NCBI GenBank assembly: GCA_016303225.1
Contig: JAEDMC010000021.1
Location: 1-22,831, forward strand
From: Kiritimatiellia bacterium
GTDB taxonomy: Bacteria; Verrucomicrobiota; Kiritimatiellia; RFP12; UBA1067
Length of the DNA: 22,831 bases
Reading direction: 5' to 3'
A model generated the notes under the pieces. The model saw only the letters and a list, made by a program, of their open reading frames with translations, was not told the origin of the DNA and made no database searches. A program made the position numbers and the translations under genes. This document shows positions 14,448 through 20,946 of the stretch, in pieces. Each line of letters begins with the position of its first letter. Positions within the stretch are counted from its first letter, which is position 1.

Positions 14448-15013
14448 GACGCAACCGACCTCCTCCACATGCAGATTCTCGTCTTGCCATAAGTGCGGTC
14501 GCGCACCAGCACCCAGTCGGGCGTCTCCTCCGCCTTCTGCACCGCCGTCATCTCGGCGATGAAGAGGCCATCCGGACGAATCACGCCCCGCTCCGCCAGC
14601 GTCGCCAGCACTTGCGCATAGCCCTTCTCTTCCCCGAGCGCATACGGCGGGTCGGCGAAGCCGATCGAGAATCCGGGGCCCGCGTAGGTCGAGATCCAGC
14701 GGTAGGCATCGGCTGAAACAAGAGAGGCGAAGTCGGAAGTCGAAGTCGAACAAAGGAGTGTTAGATTCTCCTTTAGAACAGAAAGATGGCGACGGTTCGC
14801 CTCGACAAAGGTCACAGAACGCGCTCCGCGAGAGAACGCCTCCAGTCCGACCGCGCCGGAACCGGCGAAGAGGTCAAGGAAGTCGCTGCCCGCGACTTCG
14901 AACTGGATGATGTTGAAGACGGCTTCGCGGACGCGGTCCTGAGTCGGACGGATCGCGTCCGACTTCGGCACCTTGAGGTTGCGCCCTCCGAACTCGCCGC
15001 CCGTGATCCTCAC
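14444..15013 (-). CDS. rsmD: 16S rRNA (guanine966-N2)-methyltransferase
   Basis: RsmD methylates G966 of 16S rRNA using S-adenosylmethionine. The 189 residues fit the family. The N-terminus MRITGGEFGGRNLKVP and RPTQDRVREAVFNII are diagnostic. The SAM site is DLFAGSGAVGLEAFSRGA (47-64) and the catalytic motif is FADPPY (119-124). The start is a GTG overlapping the rph stop as GTGA. A Ser/Thr-rich stretch at about 88-98 (LLCSTSTSDFAS), between the SAM-binding strands, is encoded by a degenerate repeat array. Confidence 0.95.
   Translation of the reverse strand: MRITGGEFGGRNLKVPKSDAIRPTQDRVREAVFNIIQFEVAGSDFLDLFAGSGAVGLEAFSRGARSVTFVEANRRHLSVLKENLTLLCSTSTSDFASLVSADAYRWISTYAGPGFSIGFADPPYALGEEKGYAQVLATLAERGVIRPDGLFIAEMTAVQKAEETPDWVLVRDRTYGKTRICMWRRSVAS
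14724..14750. repeat. Degenerate 6-7-bp array inside rsmD
   Basis: The plus strand repeats AGTCGGA and AGTCGA about four times. It is read on the minus strand as Ser/Thr/Asp codons. It is weaker and less regular than the other arrays, so ordinary low-complexity coding sequence is a fair alternative. Confidence 0.45.
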
Positions 15014-15732
15014 TTCTTCAGGGCCTTCTTCTGCAGGGCGAAGAGTTTCTTGAGACCCTTCTTCGCGAGGTCGATCATCGCGGCGAGGTCCTGGTCGGAG
15101 AACGCCTTGTGCTCCGCGCAGCCCTGGAGCTCGACGAACCGTCCCTTGTCCGTCATGATGACGTTGAGGTCCACCTCGGCCGTCGAGTCGTGGATGTAGT
15201 CGAGGTCGAGGGTCGGGACGCCGTCACAGACGCCGACGGACACCGCCGCGACGTTCTGGACGAGCGGATTCTCGGCGATGACCTTCTTCTTGAGGAGCCC
15301 GTTGATCGCATCCGTCAAGGCCACCATGCCGCCGGTGATGGACGCGCAGCGCGTGCCGCCGTCCGCCTGCAGGACGTCGCAGTCGATGGTGATCTGCCGC
15401 TCGCCGAGCTTCTTCATGTCCACCGCCGCGCGGAGGGCGCGTCCGATCAGGCGCTGGATCTCGGTGGAGCGCGCATCAAGCTTCAGCTTCTTGATGTCGC
15501 GGTCCTTCCGCTCGGGCGTGCAGGCGGGGAGCATCGAATACTCCGCCGTCACCCAGCCCTGTCCGGAATCCTTCAGGAACGGCGGCACCTTCTCGCTCAC
15601 GCTCGCCGTGCAGAGGACCCAGGTGTTCCCCCACTTGATCAGAACCGATCCCGCCGGATACTTCGTGAAGTTCCGGATGATCTCAACCTTGCGCAATTCA
15701 GAAGACCTCTTCATTCCACTGTTCACCTTCAC
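15010..15732 (-). CDS. rph: Ribonuclease PH
   Basis: RNase PH is a phosphorolytic 3'-exonuclease that trims tRNA precursors. The 240 residues match the family throughout: RNFTKYPAGSVLIKWG, the GQGWVTAEYSMLP block, the phosphate-binding TEIQRLIGRALRA, and the metal-site segment ITIDCDVLQADGGTR. The GTG at 15732 overlaps the queD TGA as GTGA, and an ATG six codons on (15714) is an alternative. The first codons are encoded by the repeat array at the queD-rph boundary. It ends in a Lys-rich tail and overlaps rsmD by four bases. Confidence 0.96.
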   Translation of the reverse strand: MKVNSGMKRSSELRKVEIIRNFTKYPAGSVLIKWGNTWVLCTASVSEKVPPFLKDSGQGWVTAEYSMLPACTPERKDRDIKKLKLDARSTEIQRLIGRALRAAVDMKKLGERQITIDCDVLQADGGTRCASITGGMVALTDAINGLLKKKVIAENPLVQNVAAVSVGVCDGVPTLDLDYIHDSTAEVDLNVIMTDKGRFVELQGCAEHKAFSDQDLAAMIDLAKKGLKKLFALQKKALKK

Positions 15733-15749
15733 CTTTCACCTACACCTAA
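15722..15749. repeat. 6-7-bp array forming the queD-rph junction
   Basis: On the minus strand units GTTAGGT, GTAGGTG, AAAGGTG and AAGGTGA encode the last five or six residues of QueD. They supply its TGA stop and the GTG start of rph, and may act as its ribosome-binding site (AAAGGTGAAGG). Confidence 0.65.
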
Positions 15750-16157
15750 CCCATACTCCGCACAGCTGTCGGCCGTTTCCCAGACCTTCACCGCGACCAG
15801 TCCGGGTATCCGCGCCTTCAGGTCGCTGAAGAACAGCTTCGCGAGATTCTCGGCGGTGGAGCGGAACGGGATGGCGACGGTGCGCATGCCGTTCTTCTCG
15901 ACGACCGCGGCGATTTCGCGTTCGCCGACGGACTCGGTATTGTAGATGAAGGCATGGTCAAAGCGGTCGCAGACGACTTCGTTCGCGATGCCCTTCAGGT
16001 CCTTGAAGTCGATGACCATGTCGCGGTCGTCGTCCGCCGCCTGCGAGACGGACACGTCCACGCGATAGGTGTGTCCGTGCAGGTTCTTGCAGAGTCCCTG
16101 ATGGTTCGTGAGCACATGTGCCGCGTCGAACTTGACGGTCTTGGTAACGGTAATCAT
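15729..16157 (-). CDS. queD: 6-carboxy-5,6,7,8-tetrahydropterin synthase
   Basis: QueD turns dihydroneopterin triphosphate into 6-carboxytetrahydropterin, the second step of 7-deazaguanine synthesis. It has 142 residues. Zinc ligands are H14 (FDAAH), H27 and H29 (in CKNLHGHTY), with catalytic Cys23. D67/H68 in RFDHAF and E127 in VWETADSCAEY complete the active site. RSTAENLAK is the usual substrate-binding loop. The last few residues (GLGVGER) come from a repeat array. The ATG lies six bases after a perfect extended -10 box within the end of rluA, so it may have its own leaderless transcript as well as reading from upstream. Confidence 0.95.
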   Translation of the reverse strand: MITVTKTVKFDAAHVLTNHQGLCKNLHGHTYRVDVSVSQAADDDRDMVIDFKDLKGIANEVVCDRFDHAFIYNTESVGEREIAAVVEKNGMRTVAIPFRSTAENLAKLFFSDLKARIPGLVAVKVWETADSCAEYGLGVGER

Positions 16158-16163
16158 AACGCC

Positions 16164-16172
16164 ATTATATCA
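16164..16172 (-). promoter_or_regulatory. Extended -10 promoter of queD
   Basis: The minus strand reads TGATATAAT, identical to the lysS box. Only six bases separate it from the queD ATG, so a normal start site would fall on the A of the ATG. The box is built from the last codons and TAA stop of the rluA-type gene. No -35 box is seen. Confidence 0.6.
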
Positions 16173-17127
16173 TTTTCGCCCAGTCGGGATAAGCCGTACG
16201 AATCTCGACAGGGTCGCCGGAGACGGGATGCGTGAATGACGCGGCGAGCGCATGCAGGCAGTGTCCCTGCTGGTTCTCGACGGCGAACGCGCCATAGAGG
16301 CGGTCGTTGACGATGTGCAGTCCCGCGAGCGCAAGCTGCGCGCGGATCTGGTGCGTGACGCCCGTGTAGATCGTGACCTCGAGAAGCGTCCGCTCCTCGT
16401 TCTCAACCATGGTCCGCCCGATCGGACGAAACTGCGTCACCGCATGCAAGGCCTTCACTCCCCCCGATCTGAGATCTGAAATCTGAGATCTGCCATTCAC
16501 GCTTGCGCGCACGCGTGACTTGTCGATCATGCGGCAGAACGGCAATGTCGGATCATGGACGAGGTCATTCTCCAGCGTGCCGCCGACGGCGACCGCGCCT
16601 TCGACGAGCGCGAGATACGTCTTCTTCACGGTCTGGGCGGAGAACTGGGCGCGCAAGGCGTCGAAGGCCTCGGCCGTGCGGGCAACGAGGACGAGCCCGG
16701 AAGTGTCGGCGTCGATCCGGTGAAGCGCGCCGGCCATGAGGGGACTGTCCCCCAGCGCGCGGCACTCGGGATAGCGATGGACGACGGCATTCATGAGCGT
16801 ACCGGTCTCGCGGCAGGTGAGCGGCTGGACCGGCATCCCGGCCGGCTTGTCGAAGGCGAGCAGGGCCGCATCCTCGAACGCGACGCGGAGCGGACCTGCG
16901 ACAGGCGCGACGAGGTTGTCCGCCGCTTCCAGGAGCTCGCGGATGACAACCGTCTCGCCGCCGCGGAGCTTCAGTCCCTTCGGCACGCGGCGGTCTCCGA
17001 CCAAAACGTTCCCCGCCGCAATGGCCTCTTTGACGAACGCGCGCGTCGTGCTGGGGAAAACATTAAGAATGGCGGCGTCCAACCGAACGCCGCCCTCTCG
17101 TATTTGAATTTCTCGGTTAACAATCAA
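16165..17127 (-). CDS. RluA-family pseudouridine synthase
   Basis: This enzyme isomerises uridine to pseudouridine in rRNA or tRNA, probably as an RluD/RluC-like large-subunit enzyme. An N-terminal S4 RNA-binding domain (about residues 8-63) precedes the catalytic domain. The catalytic aspartate is D139 in HRIDADTSGLVLVART. Other family blocks are DKPAGMPVQP, KKTYLALVEG and TGVTHQIRAQLALAGLHIVND. No ATG fits the start. A TTG at 17127 is chosen because it lies just before the S4 domain and just after a GTTTCAG repeat array. This gives 320 residues. A heptamer array inside the gene encodes a loop, GRSQISDLRSGG. The exact target uridine is not evident. Confidence 0.9.
   Translation of the reverse strand: MIVNREIQIREGGVRLDAAILNVFPSTTRAFVKEAIAAGNVLVGDRRVPKGLKLRGGETVVIRELLEAADNLVAPVAGPLRVAFEDAALLAFDKPAGMPVQPLTCRETGTLMNAVVHRYPECRALGDSPLMAGALHRIDADTSGLVLVARTAEAFDALRAQFSAQTVKKTYLALVEGAVAVGGTLENDLVHDPTLPFCRMIDKSRVRASVNGRSQISDLRSGGVKALHAVTQFRPIGRTMVENEERTLLEVTIYTGVTHQIRAQLALAGLHIVNDRLYGAFAVENQQGHCLHALAASFTHPVSGDPVEIRTAYPDWAKMI
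16466..16493. repeat. Heptamer array (GATCTGA)4 inside the RluA-family gene
   Basis: Four units, GATCTGA twice, AATCTGA and GATCTGC, encode RSQISDLRS on the minus strand. The site lies where RluA proteins have a variable surface loop, between SRVRASVNG and VKALHAVTQF. Confidence 0.85.
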
Positions 17128-17150
17128 ACCTGAAACCTGAAACTTGAAAC
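17123..17150. repeat. Heptamer array between the lipoprotein and RluA-family genes
   Basis: On the minus strand, starting at the lipoprotein's TAG stop, four units read GTTTCAA, GTTTCAG, GTTTCAG and GTTTGAT. The last contains the proposed TTG start. The array fills the 23-bp gap between the two genes. Confidence 0.85.
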
Positions 17151-17381
17151 CTACTCGTATCGCTCGGATATCGACGGGGCGATCGGAGCGACGCCCTCCC
17201 AGCCCTTGTTCGACGCCCACGGAAGATCCGAGTCTTCAGCCGTGTCGGCGATGCACCCGTTCAACAGAGCCGCACAAACCAGCGCTAAGGCGAATCCGAG
17301 CGGCAAAGAGAGTGAGTACTGGCGACGCCGGCGCGGAACGAACGTCGCCGCTCGCTCCTTAGTCTGCGAAGAGGATGTCAT
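17151..17381 (-). CDS. Small lipoprotein
   Basis: This is a 76-residue protein with an unusually long basic n-region (PRRRRQYS), a hydrophobic core (PLGFALALVCAALL) and a lipobox LLNGC with Cys43 as the predicted lipidation site. The mature part is only about 34 residues, acidic and then Trp-containing (DLPWASNKGWEGVAPIAP). Short lipoproteins ending in a DLPW...WEG-like pattern are, as I recall, seen in PVC bacteria, but I cannot confirm it here. The ATG at 17381 lies 23 bases inside the preceding coiled-coil gene. An AAGGAG just after that gene's stop suggests a later start may also be used. The +2 residue is Ile, not Asp, so outer-membrane sorting is possible. Confidence 0.7.
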   Translation of the reverse strand: MTSSSQTKERAATFVPRRRRQYSLSLPLGFALALVCAALLNGCIADTAEDSDLPWASNKGWEGVAPIAPSISERYE

Positions 17382-18495
17382 TGACCTGAACCTTATCCTG
17401 CTCCCAGGCGCCGAGGATATCGCAGATCACGTAGGGCTTGCCCTGAACCTCCTGACGGAGACGGATGCGGCCAATGAACTCGCCGGCCTCGCCCTGGAAG
17501 CCCGGACGACGCAGACCGAGCTCGAGCAGCGGCAACGGACCCCTGAGGTCCTCGCCCTTGAGCTGCTTCATCGCGTCTTCGGAGAATTCGACGATCACGA
17601 ACATGTTCTCGTTGTCGGCCTCGACGACCTTGCCCTTGTCGCCAGCCGGAAGCGCCGTAACGACCGGCCCGCCGCCGGTAACACGTTCGCCCGGAGCGCG
17701 GACGGAGCGCTTGATCATCTCCTTGAGCTGTTCAATCATCTTCTTCTTCGCCTCGAGCTCCTCCTTCACCGCCTCGGTCTCGTCCTTCGCGGCCGCGACC
17801 TCGTCCTTCAGCGAGGTGACCTCCTGATTGAGCTCGTCAATCTGCGATTTCAGCTTGACGATCTGGTTCTCGAGCTCGACCTTCTCGGCCTCAAGCTTGG
17901 CGATCTTTTCGTTCTTCTCGACGATCGTCACCTTGTCCTGGCGGGCTTCGGGCTTCAGCTTGTTGAGCTCGTTGACGACGGTCTCGAGCTTGCCGCGGAG
18001 CTCGGTCAGCGCCGCACGCGTCGTATTGAGACGGCTCTGCTGGGCCTTGGCGGACTCGAACAGGCGGTTCAGGAGCTCGTCTTCAGTGCCCTTGCCGGTC
18101 TTGAGGAACTCGGTGCCGTCCATCACCGGCTTGCCCTCGGCATCGAGGACATAGACCGAACGAAGCTGACGGCGGTCGGTCTGGTTATCCCAGTTGTAAG
18201 TCTCGAGATTGGTCTGCTCGAGGGGGGCCTGATAGTCCTCGAGGACGTTCTCCATGTCAGGAACGTCAACAAGCTTGGCCTCGACCGGCGACGCGTCGAG
18301 CTTGATCTCGAAGACAGCATCCTTGGCCGGCTCAACCTTCTCGACGGTCTTGGCGATGCGGACGATGTAGTTCTCCTGCATCTTGTTGCGATCAGTCAGC
18401 TCCGCGCGCTTTTTGTTGAGCTCAAGCTCAAAATAGAGACCTACGGCGGCCACTATCAGAAACACGTAGACGAGAACGTGCAGAAATTTATTCAT
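17359..18495 (-). CDS. Membrane-anchored coiled-coil protein
   Basis: No named family is recognised. The 378 residues begin with one N-terminal membrane anchor (FLHVLVYVFLIVAAVGLYF, 5-23). A spacer of about 110 residues comes next, then a long heptad-patterned coiled coil (about 137-265), with blocks such as KIAKLEAEKVELENQIVKL. The C-terminal 95 residues (from about 285) look beta-rich (GDKGKVVEADNENMFVIVEF), possibly a small barrel. The bulk is likely periplasmic. It leads the long minus-strand run and overlaps the lipoprotein gene, so the two may act together at the envelope. The ATG at 18495 is chosen because the upstream extension crosses the divergent tgt gene. Confidence 0.82.
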   Translation of the reverse strand: MNKFLHVLVYVFLIVAAVGLYFELELNKKRAELTDRNKMQENYIVRIAKTVEKVEPAKDAVFEIKLDASPVEAKLVDVPDMENVLEDYQAPLEQTNLETYNWDNQTDRRQLRSVYVLDAEGKPVMDGTEFLKTGKGTEDELLNRLFESAKAQQSRLNTTRAALTELRGKLETVVNELNKLKPEARQDKVTIVEKNEKIAKLEAEKVELENQIVKLKSQIDELNQEVTSLKDEVAAAKDETEAVKEELEAKKKMIEQLKEMIKRSVRAPGERVTGGGPVVTALPAGDKGKVVEADNENMFVIVEFSEDAMKQLKGEDLRGPLPLLELGLRRPGFQGEAGEFIGRIRLRQEVQGKPYVICDILGAWEQDKVQVNDILFAD

Positions 18496-18529
18496 AGTCT
18501 TTTCGATACCTTTTGACTTGCTGCCGAAT

Positions 18530-18558
18530 ATGATACACGATTTTTGCTTTTTACGCAA
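18530..18558 (-). promoter_or_regulatory. Promoter of the coiled-coil gene and downstream run
   Basis: On the minus strand TTGCGT (18553-18558) and TATCAT (18530-18535) are spaced by 17 bases, giving a leader of about 28 bases before the ATG at 18495. It lies back to back with the tgt promoter in the 97-bp divergent gap. Confidence 0.5.
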
Positions 18559-18576
18559 GTGGGGGAAAACTTTTTT

Positions 18577-18585
18577 TGGTAAAAT
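18577..18585 (+). promoter_or_regulatory. Extended -10 promoter of tgt
   Basis: TGGTAAAAT ends seven bases before the proposed GTG start of tgt. No -35 box is visible at 16-18 bases upstream; the region just before is a run of seven T. A start site at the usual distance would fall on or next to the GTG, predicting a leaderless message. Confidence 0.6.
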
Positions 18586-18592
18586 ATGCGCC

Positions 18593-19702
18593 GTGAGTTT
18601 TTCAGTCCTAAAAGAAGACGCGCGCACGCAGGCGCGACTGGGGTTGCTGACCACCGCGCACGGCACGGTGGAGACACCGGTCTTCATGGACGTGGGGACT
18701 CTCGGAACGGTCAAGGCGCTTGAGCCGCGCGACCTGAAGGAGCTGAAGACGCAGGTCGTTCTCGGCAACACCTACCACCTTCTGCTGCGGCCAGGTCCCG
18801 ACGTAATCGCCGCCGCGGGCGGGCTTCACAAGTTCATGGGATGGGACGGGCCGATTCTCACCGATTCCGGCGGCTTCCAGGTCTTTTCGCTCGCGAAGAT
18901 GCGCAAGCTCACGGAAGACGGCTGCCGCTTCAACTCGCATCTCGACGGGCACGAGTTCTTCCTCGGTCCGAAGGAATCGATGGCCATGCAGCGCGTGATC
19001 GGGTCTGACATCGCGATGGTCTTCGACGAGTGCCTGCCCTACCCCTGCGACCGCGACCGCGCCGAGAAGTCCGTCGAGCAGACGCTCCGCTGGGCGCGGC
19101 GGTCGAAGGACGAGCCGCATGCCGAGGGCCAGCAGGTCTTCGGCATCGTGCAGGGAGGCGTCTACGACGAGCTCCGCCGCCACTGCGCGGAGGAGCTCGT
19201 GAAGATCGGCTTCGACGGCTATGCGATCGGCGGCGTGTCCGTCGGCGAGCCCGAGGCGTTCATGTACCAGGCGGTCGACGCCTCAGTGCCGTACCTGCCG
19301 AAGGACAAGCCGCGCTACGTGATGGGCCTCGGCGTCATGCATCAGATGGCGGAGTGCGTCGCGCGCGGCGTAGATATGTTCGACTGCGTCATCCCGACGC
19401 GCATCGCCCGCCACGGCACGGCCATCACGCGCCACGGCAACGTCGCGATCAAGGCGGCGAAGTGGATCGCCGACCAGGGGCCGGTCGAAGAAGGCTGCGA
19501 CTGCTACTGCTGCCGCAACTTCACGCGCTCCTACGTGCGGCACCTCCTGAGCTGCGGCGAGATCCTGGGGCTCCGGCTGCTGACGATCCACAATGTCCAC
19601 GCGCTCAACCGCTTCATGACCGAGATGCGTGCGGCGATTGCGGACGGAACGTTTTTCGATTGGAAAGAACAAGTCAAAAAGGATACAACACACAATGAAT
19701 AG
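18593..19702 (+). CDS. tgt: tRNA-guanine transglycosylase
   Basis: Tgt swaps guanine 34 of tRNAs with GUN anticodons for preQ1, the key step of queuosine modification. The 369 residues match bacterial Tgt. D91 in LTDSGGFQVFS is the general base. The nucleophile is D264 in VDMFDCVIPTR. The zinc site is CDCYCC (302-307) with H333 in LTIHN. The GTG at 18593 is preferred: conserved sequence begins right after it and the -10 box abuts it, leaving no room for an upstream start. Its last eight bases overlap yajC, the common tgt-yajC arrangement. QueD and QueF of the same pathway lie on the divergent side. Confidence 0.96.
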   Translation: MSFSVLKEDARTQARLGLLTTAHGTVETPVFMDVGTLGTVKALEPRDLKELKTQVVLGNTYHLLLRPGPDVIAAAGGLHKFMGWDGPILTDSGGFQVFSLAKMRKLTEDGCRFNSHLDGHEFFLGPKESMAMQRVIGSDIAMVFDECLPYPCDRDRAEKSVEQTLRWARRSKDEPHAEGQQVFGIVQGGVYDELRRHCAEELVKIGFDGYAIGGVSVGEPEAFMYQAVDASVPYLPKDKPRYVMGLGVMHQMAECVARGVDMFDCVIPTRIARHGTAITRHGNVAIKAAKWIADQGPVEEGCDCYCCRNFTRSYVRHLLSCGEILGLRLLTIHNVHALNRFMTEMRAAIADGTFFDWKEQVKKDTTHNE

Positions 19703-20018
19703 CGCACTGATGTTCTGCGACGCCGCTCCGGCAGCCGCCCAGCCCGGCGGCATGGGCATGATGATCCCGATGCTCCTCATTCTCGCGATCTTCTACTTCA
19801 TGATGATCCGTCCCCAGCAGCGCAAGGAGAAGGAGCGCCGCAAGATGATCGAGGAGCTTCGCGCCGGCGCGAAGATCGTCTTCGCGGGCGGCCTGATGGG
19901 CACGATCCAGGAGGCGACGGAGAAGACCTTCAAGGTCGAAATCGCCCCCGGCACGACAATTGAAATCGCCCGCAGCTGCGTCTCGGGCGTTGTTCCGGCC
20001 GAAGGCGCGGCCCAGTAA
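19695..20018 (+). CDS. yajC: Sec translocase accessory subunit YajC
   Basis: YajC is a small inner-membrane partner of SecDF and the Sec translocon. The 107 residues have a Gly/Met-rich N-terminus, one membrane span (MMIPMLLILAIFYFMMI) and the hallmark RPQQRKEKERRKM just after it. A cytosolic domain with GAKIVFAGGLMGTI follows. Its ATG overlaps the tgt stop by eight bases; AAGGA lies about 10 bases upstream within tgt. The usual secD and secF genes do not follow, and instead a LysM protein gene starts after 2 bases. Confidence 0.93.
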   Translation: MNSALMFCDAAPAAAQPGGMGMMIPMLLILAIFYFMMIRPQQRKEKERRKMIEELRAGAKIVFAGGLMGTIQEATEKTFKVEIAPGTTIEIARSCVSGVVPAEGAAQ

Positions 20019-20020
20019 CC

Positions 20021-20914
20021 GTGGCTCTCGCGCGAGGCAAGTTTGGCGTCGAATACAACCCCCGACAGTTGGAGAGGGAACCTTCCGGCTTCGGGTGGGT
20101 CGTGGCCGTCATCGCACTCGCGCTCTTCGTCCTCCTGACCTGGACACTCGTCCGGAGAATCCGCACGCACCGGCAGGAGGCCGAGCTCGTCAGCACCGAG
20201 AGTCCAATCCAGGCGGTTGACAGTCCCGACGAGCCGGACGTCGACCAGCCGACCTTGCCGTCCCCCGAATCCCTGACCTCCCTGACCTTCCAGACCTTCC
20301 AGCCGCTGAACACCGAGCTCAGCCGCCGCACGCCCAAGGTCCGCAACCTGCTGATGCGCCTCGAGGAGGCCGAACGCCGGCGTGACGTCGAGATGGCCGT
20401 GACGACCATCGAGACGCTCCGCGACCTGCCGGGCTCGCCCGTCGCGGACCTCGATGACTCGCTCGCCCGTCGGCTCGGCGCATTGAACATCCGCCGACTC
20501 TTCAACCTCCGCAACGCCCAGTGGGTGAAGGAGGAGAAAGTCGGCCGCGGCGACACCGCCTCGCGCATTGCCGCGGAGCATGGCTCGACGTTCGCCTCCC
20601 TCGCCCGGCTCAACGGCGGGAAGGAAAAGGTCGAGCGGATCGTCATCGGACAGACCATCTACGTCATGAACCATCCCCGGTTCAACCTCGTCCTCCACCG
20701 GCGTACGCGCACGGCCGACCTTTCGCTCAACGGCAAGTTCTTCAAGCGCTACGACCTTCAGGGCGCGGTCAAGGCCCGCGAGGGCTCCTACGAGATGCCC
20801 GAAAAGCGCCGGGACTTCTGGAGCGGCGTTGGCACGTGCTTCAAGCCGGAGGATCGACTGGAGATCGACACGCTACTCCCGAAGGGCACGCCGATTCTCG
20901 TGTCGGAGTTGTGA
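20021..20914 (+). CDS. Membrane-anchored LysM protein with incomplete YkuD-like tail
   Basis: This is a 297-residue protein with a membrane anchor at about 24-45 (FGWVVAVIALALFVLLTWTLV), an acidic/proline-rich linker and a helical region. A LysM peptidoglycan-binding module spans about 168-216 (VGRGDTASRIAAEHGSTFASLARLNG). The sequence after it (FNLVLHRRTRTADLSLNGKFFKRYDL) resembles the first strands of an L,D-transpeptidase (YkuD) domain. The catalytic His and Ser-His-Gly-Cys block is missing, so it is probably a cell-wall binding protein and not an enzyme. The GTG start follows the yajC stop by two bases. A 9-bp repeat array encodes the linker near residues 84-95. Its TGA stop is the first triplet of the next array. 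Confidence 0.8.
   Translation: MALARGKFGVEYNPRQLEREPSGFGWVVAVIALALFVLLTWTLVRRIRTHRQEAELVSTESPIQAVDSPDEPDVDQPTLPSPESLTSLTFQTFQPLNTELSRRTPKVRNLLMRLEEAERRRDVEMAVTTIETLRDLPGSPVADLDDSLARRLGALNIRRLFNLRNAQWVKEEKVGRGDTASRIAAEHGSTFASLARLNGGKEKVERIVIGQTIYVMNHPRFNLVLHRRTRTADLSLNGKFFKRYDLQGAVKAREGSYEMPEKRRDFWSGVGTCFKPEDRLEIDTLLPKGTPILVSEL
20271..20306. repeat. Nonamer array in the LysM gene linker
   Basis: Four 9-base units (CCCTGACCT twice, TCCAGACCT, TCCAGCCGC) encode SLTSLTFQTFQP. The period of nine keeps the frame automatically. It lies in the linker between the membrane anchor and the folded part. Confidence 0.75.
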
Positions 20915-20946
20915 CGTTTGACGTTTGAGGTTGGAGGTTTGAAAGA
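20912..20946. repeat. Heptamer array joining the LysM and tsaC genes
   Basis: Five units read TGACGTT, TGACGTT, TGAGGTT, GGAGGTT and TGAAAGA. The first triplet is the stop codon of the LysM gene. The GAGG and GGAGG within the array lie just before the TTG proposed as the tsaC start. Confidence 0.9.

Noticed and set aside
14448..14753. Extension of the 47-aa membrane ORF upstream to about 149 codons
   Set aside because: The extra part lies antiphase within rsmD and reads as low-quality sequence. The ATG overlapping the rsmD stop is the natural start.
17206..18516. A 436-codon plus-strand frame opposite the coiled-coil gene
   Set aside because: Its repetitive Leu/Val/Asp text is the antisense of the Lys/Glu-rich coiled coil, not a real protein.
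18518..18592. Longer tgt start at 18518
   Set aside because: It would place the -10 box and divergent promoter region inside the coding sequence, and the added residues are not Tgt-like.
18496..18592. A preQ1 riboswitch before tgt
   Set aside because: The promoter abuts the start codon, leaving no transcribed leader for an aptamer, and no preQ1-like stem and A-rich tail is visible.
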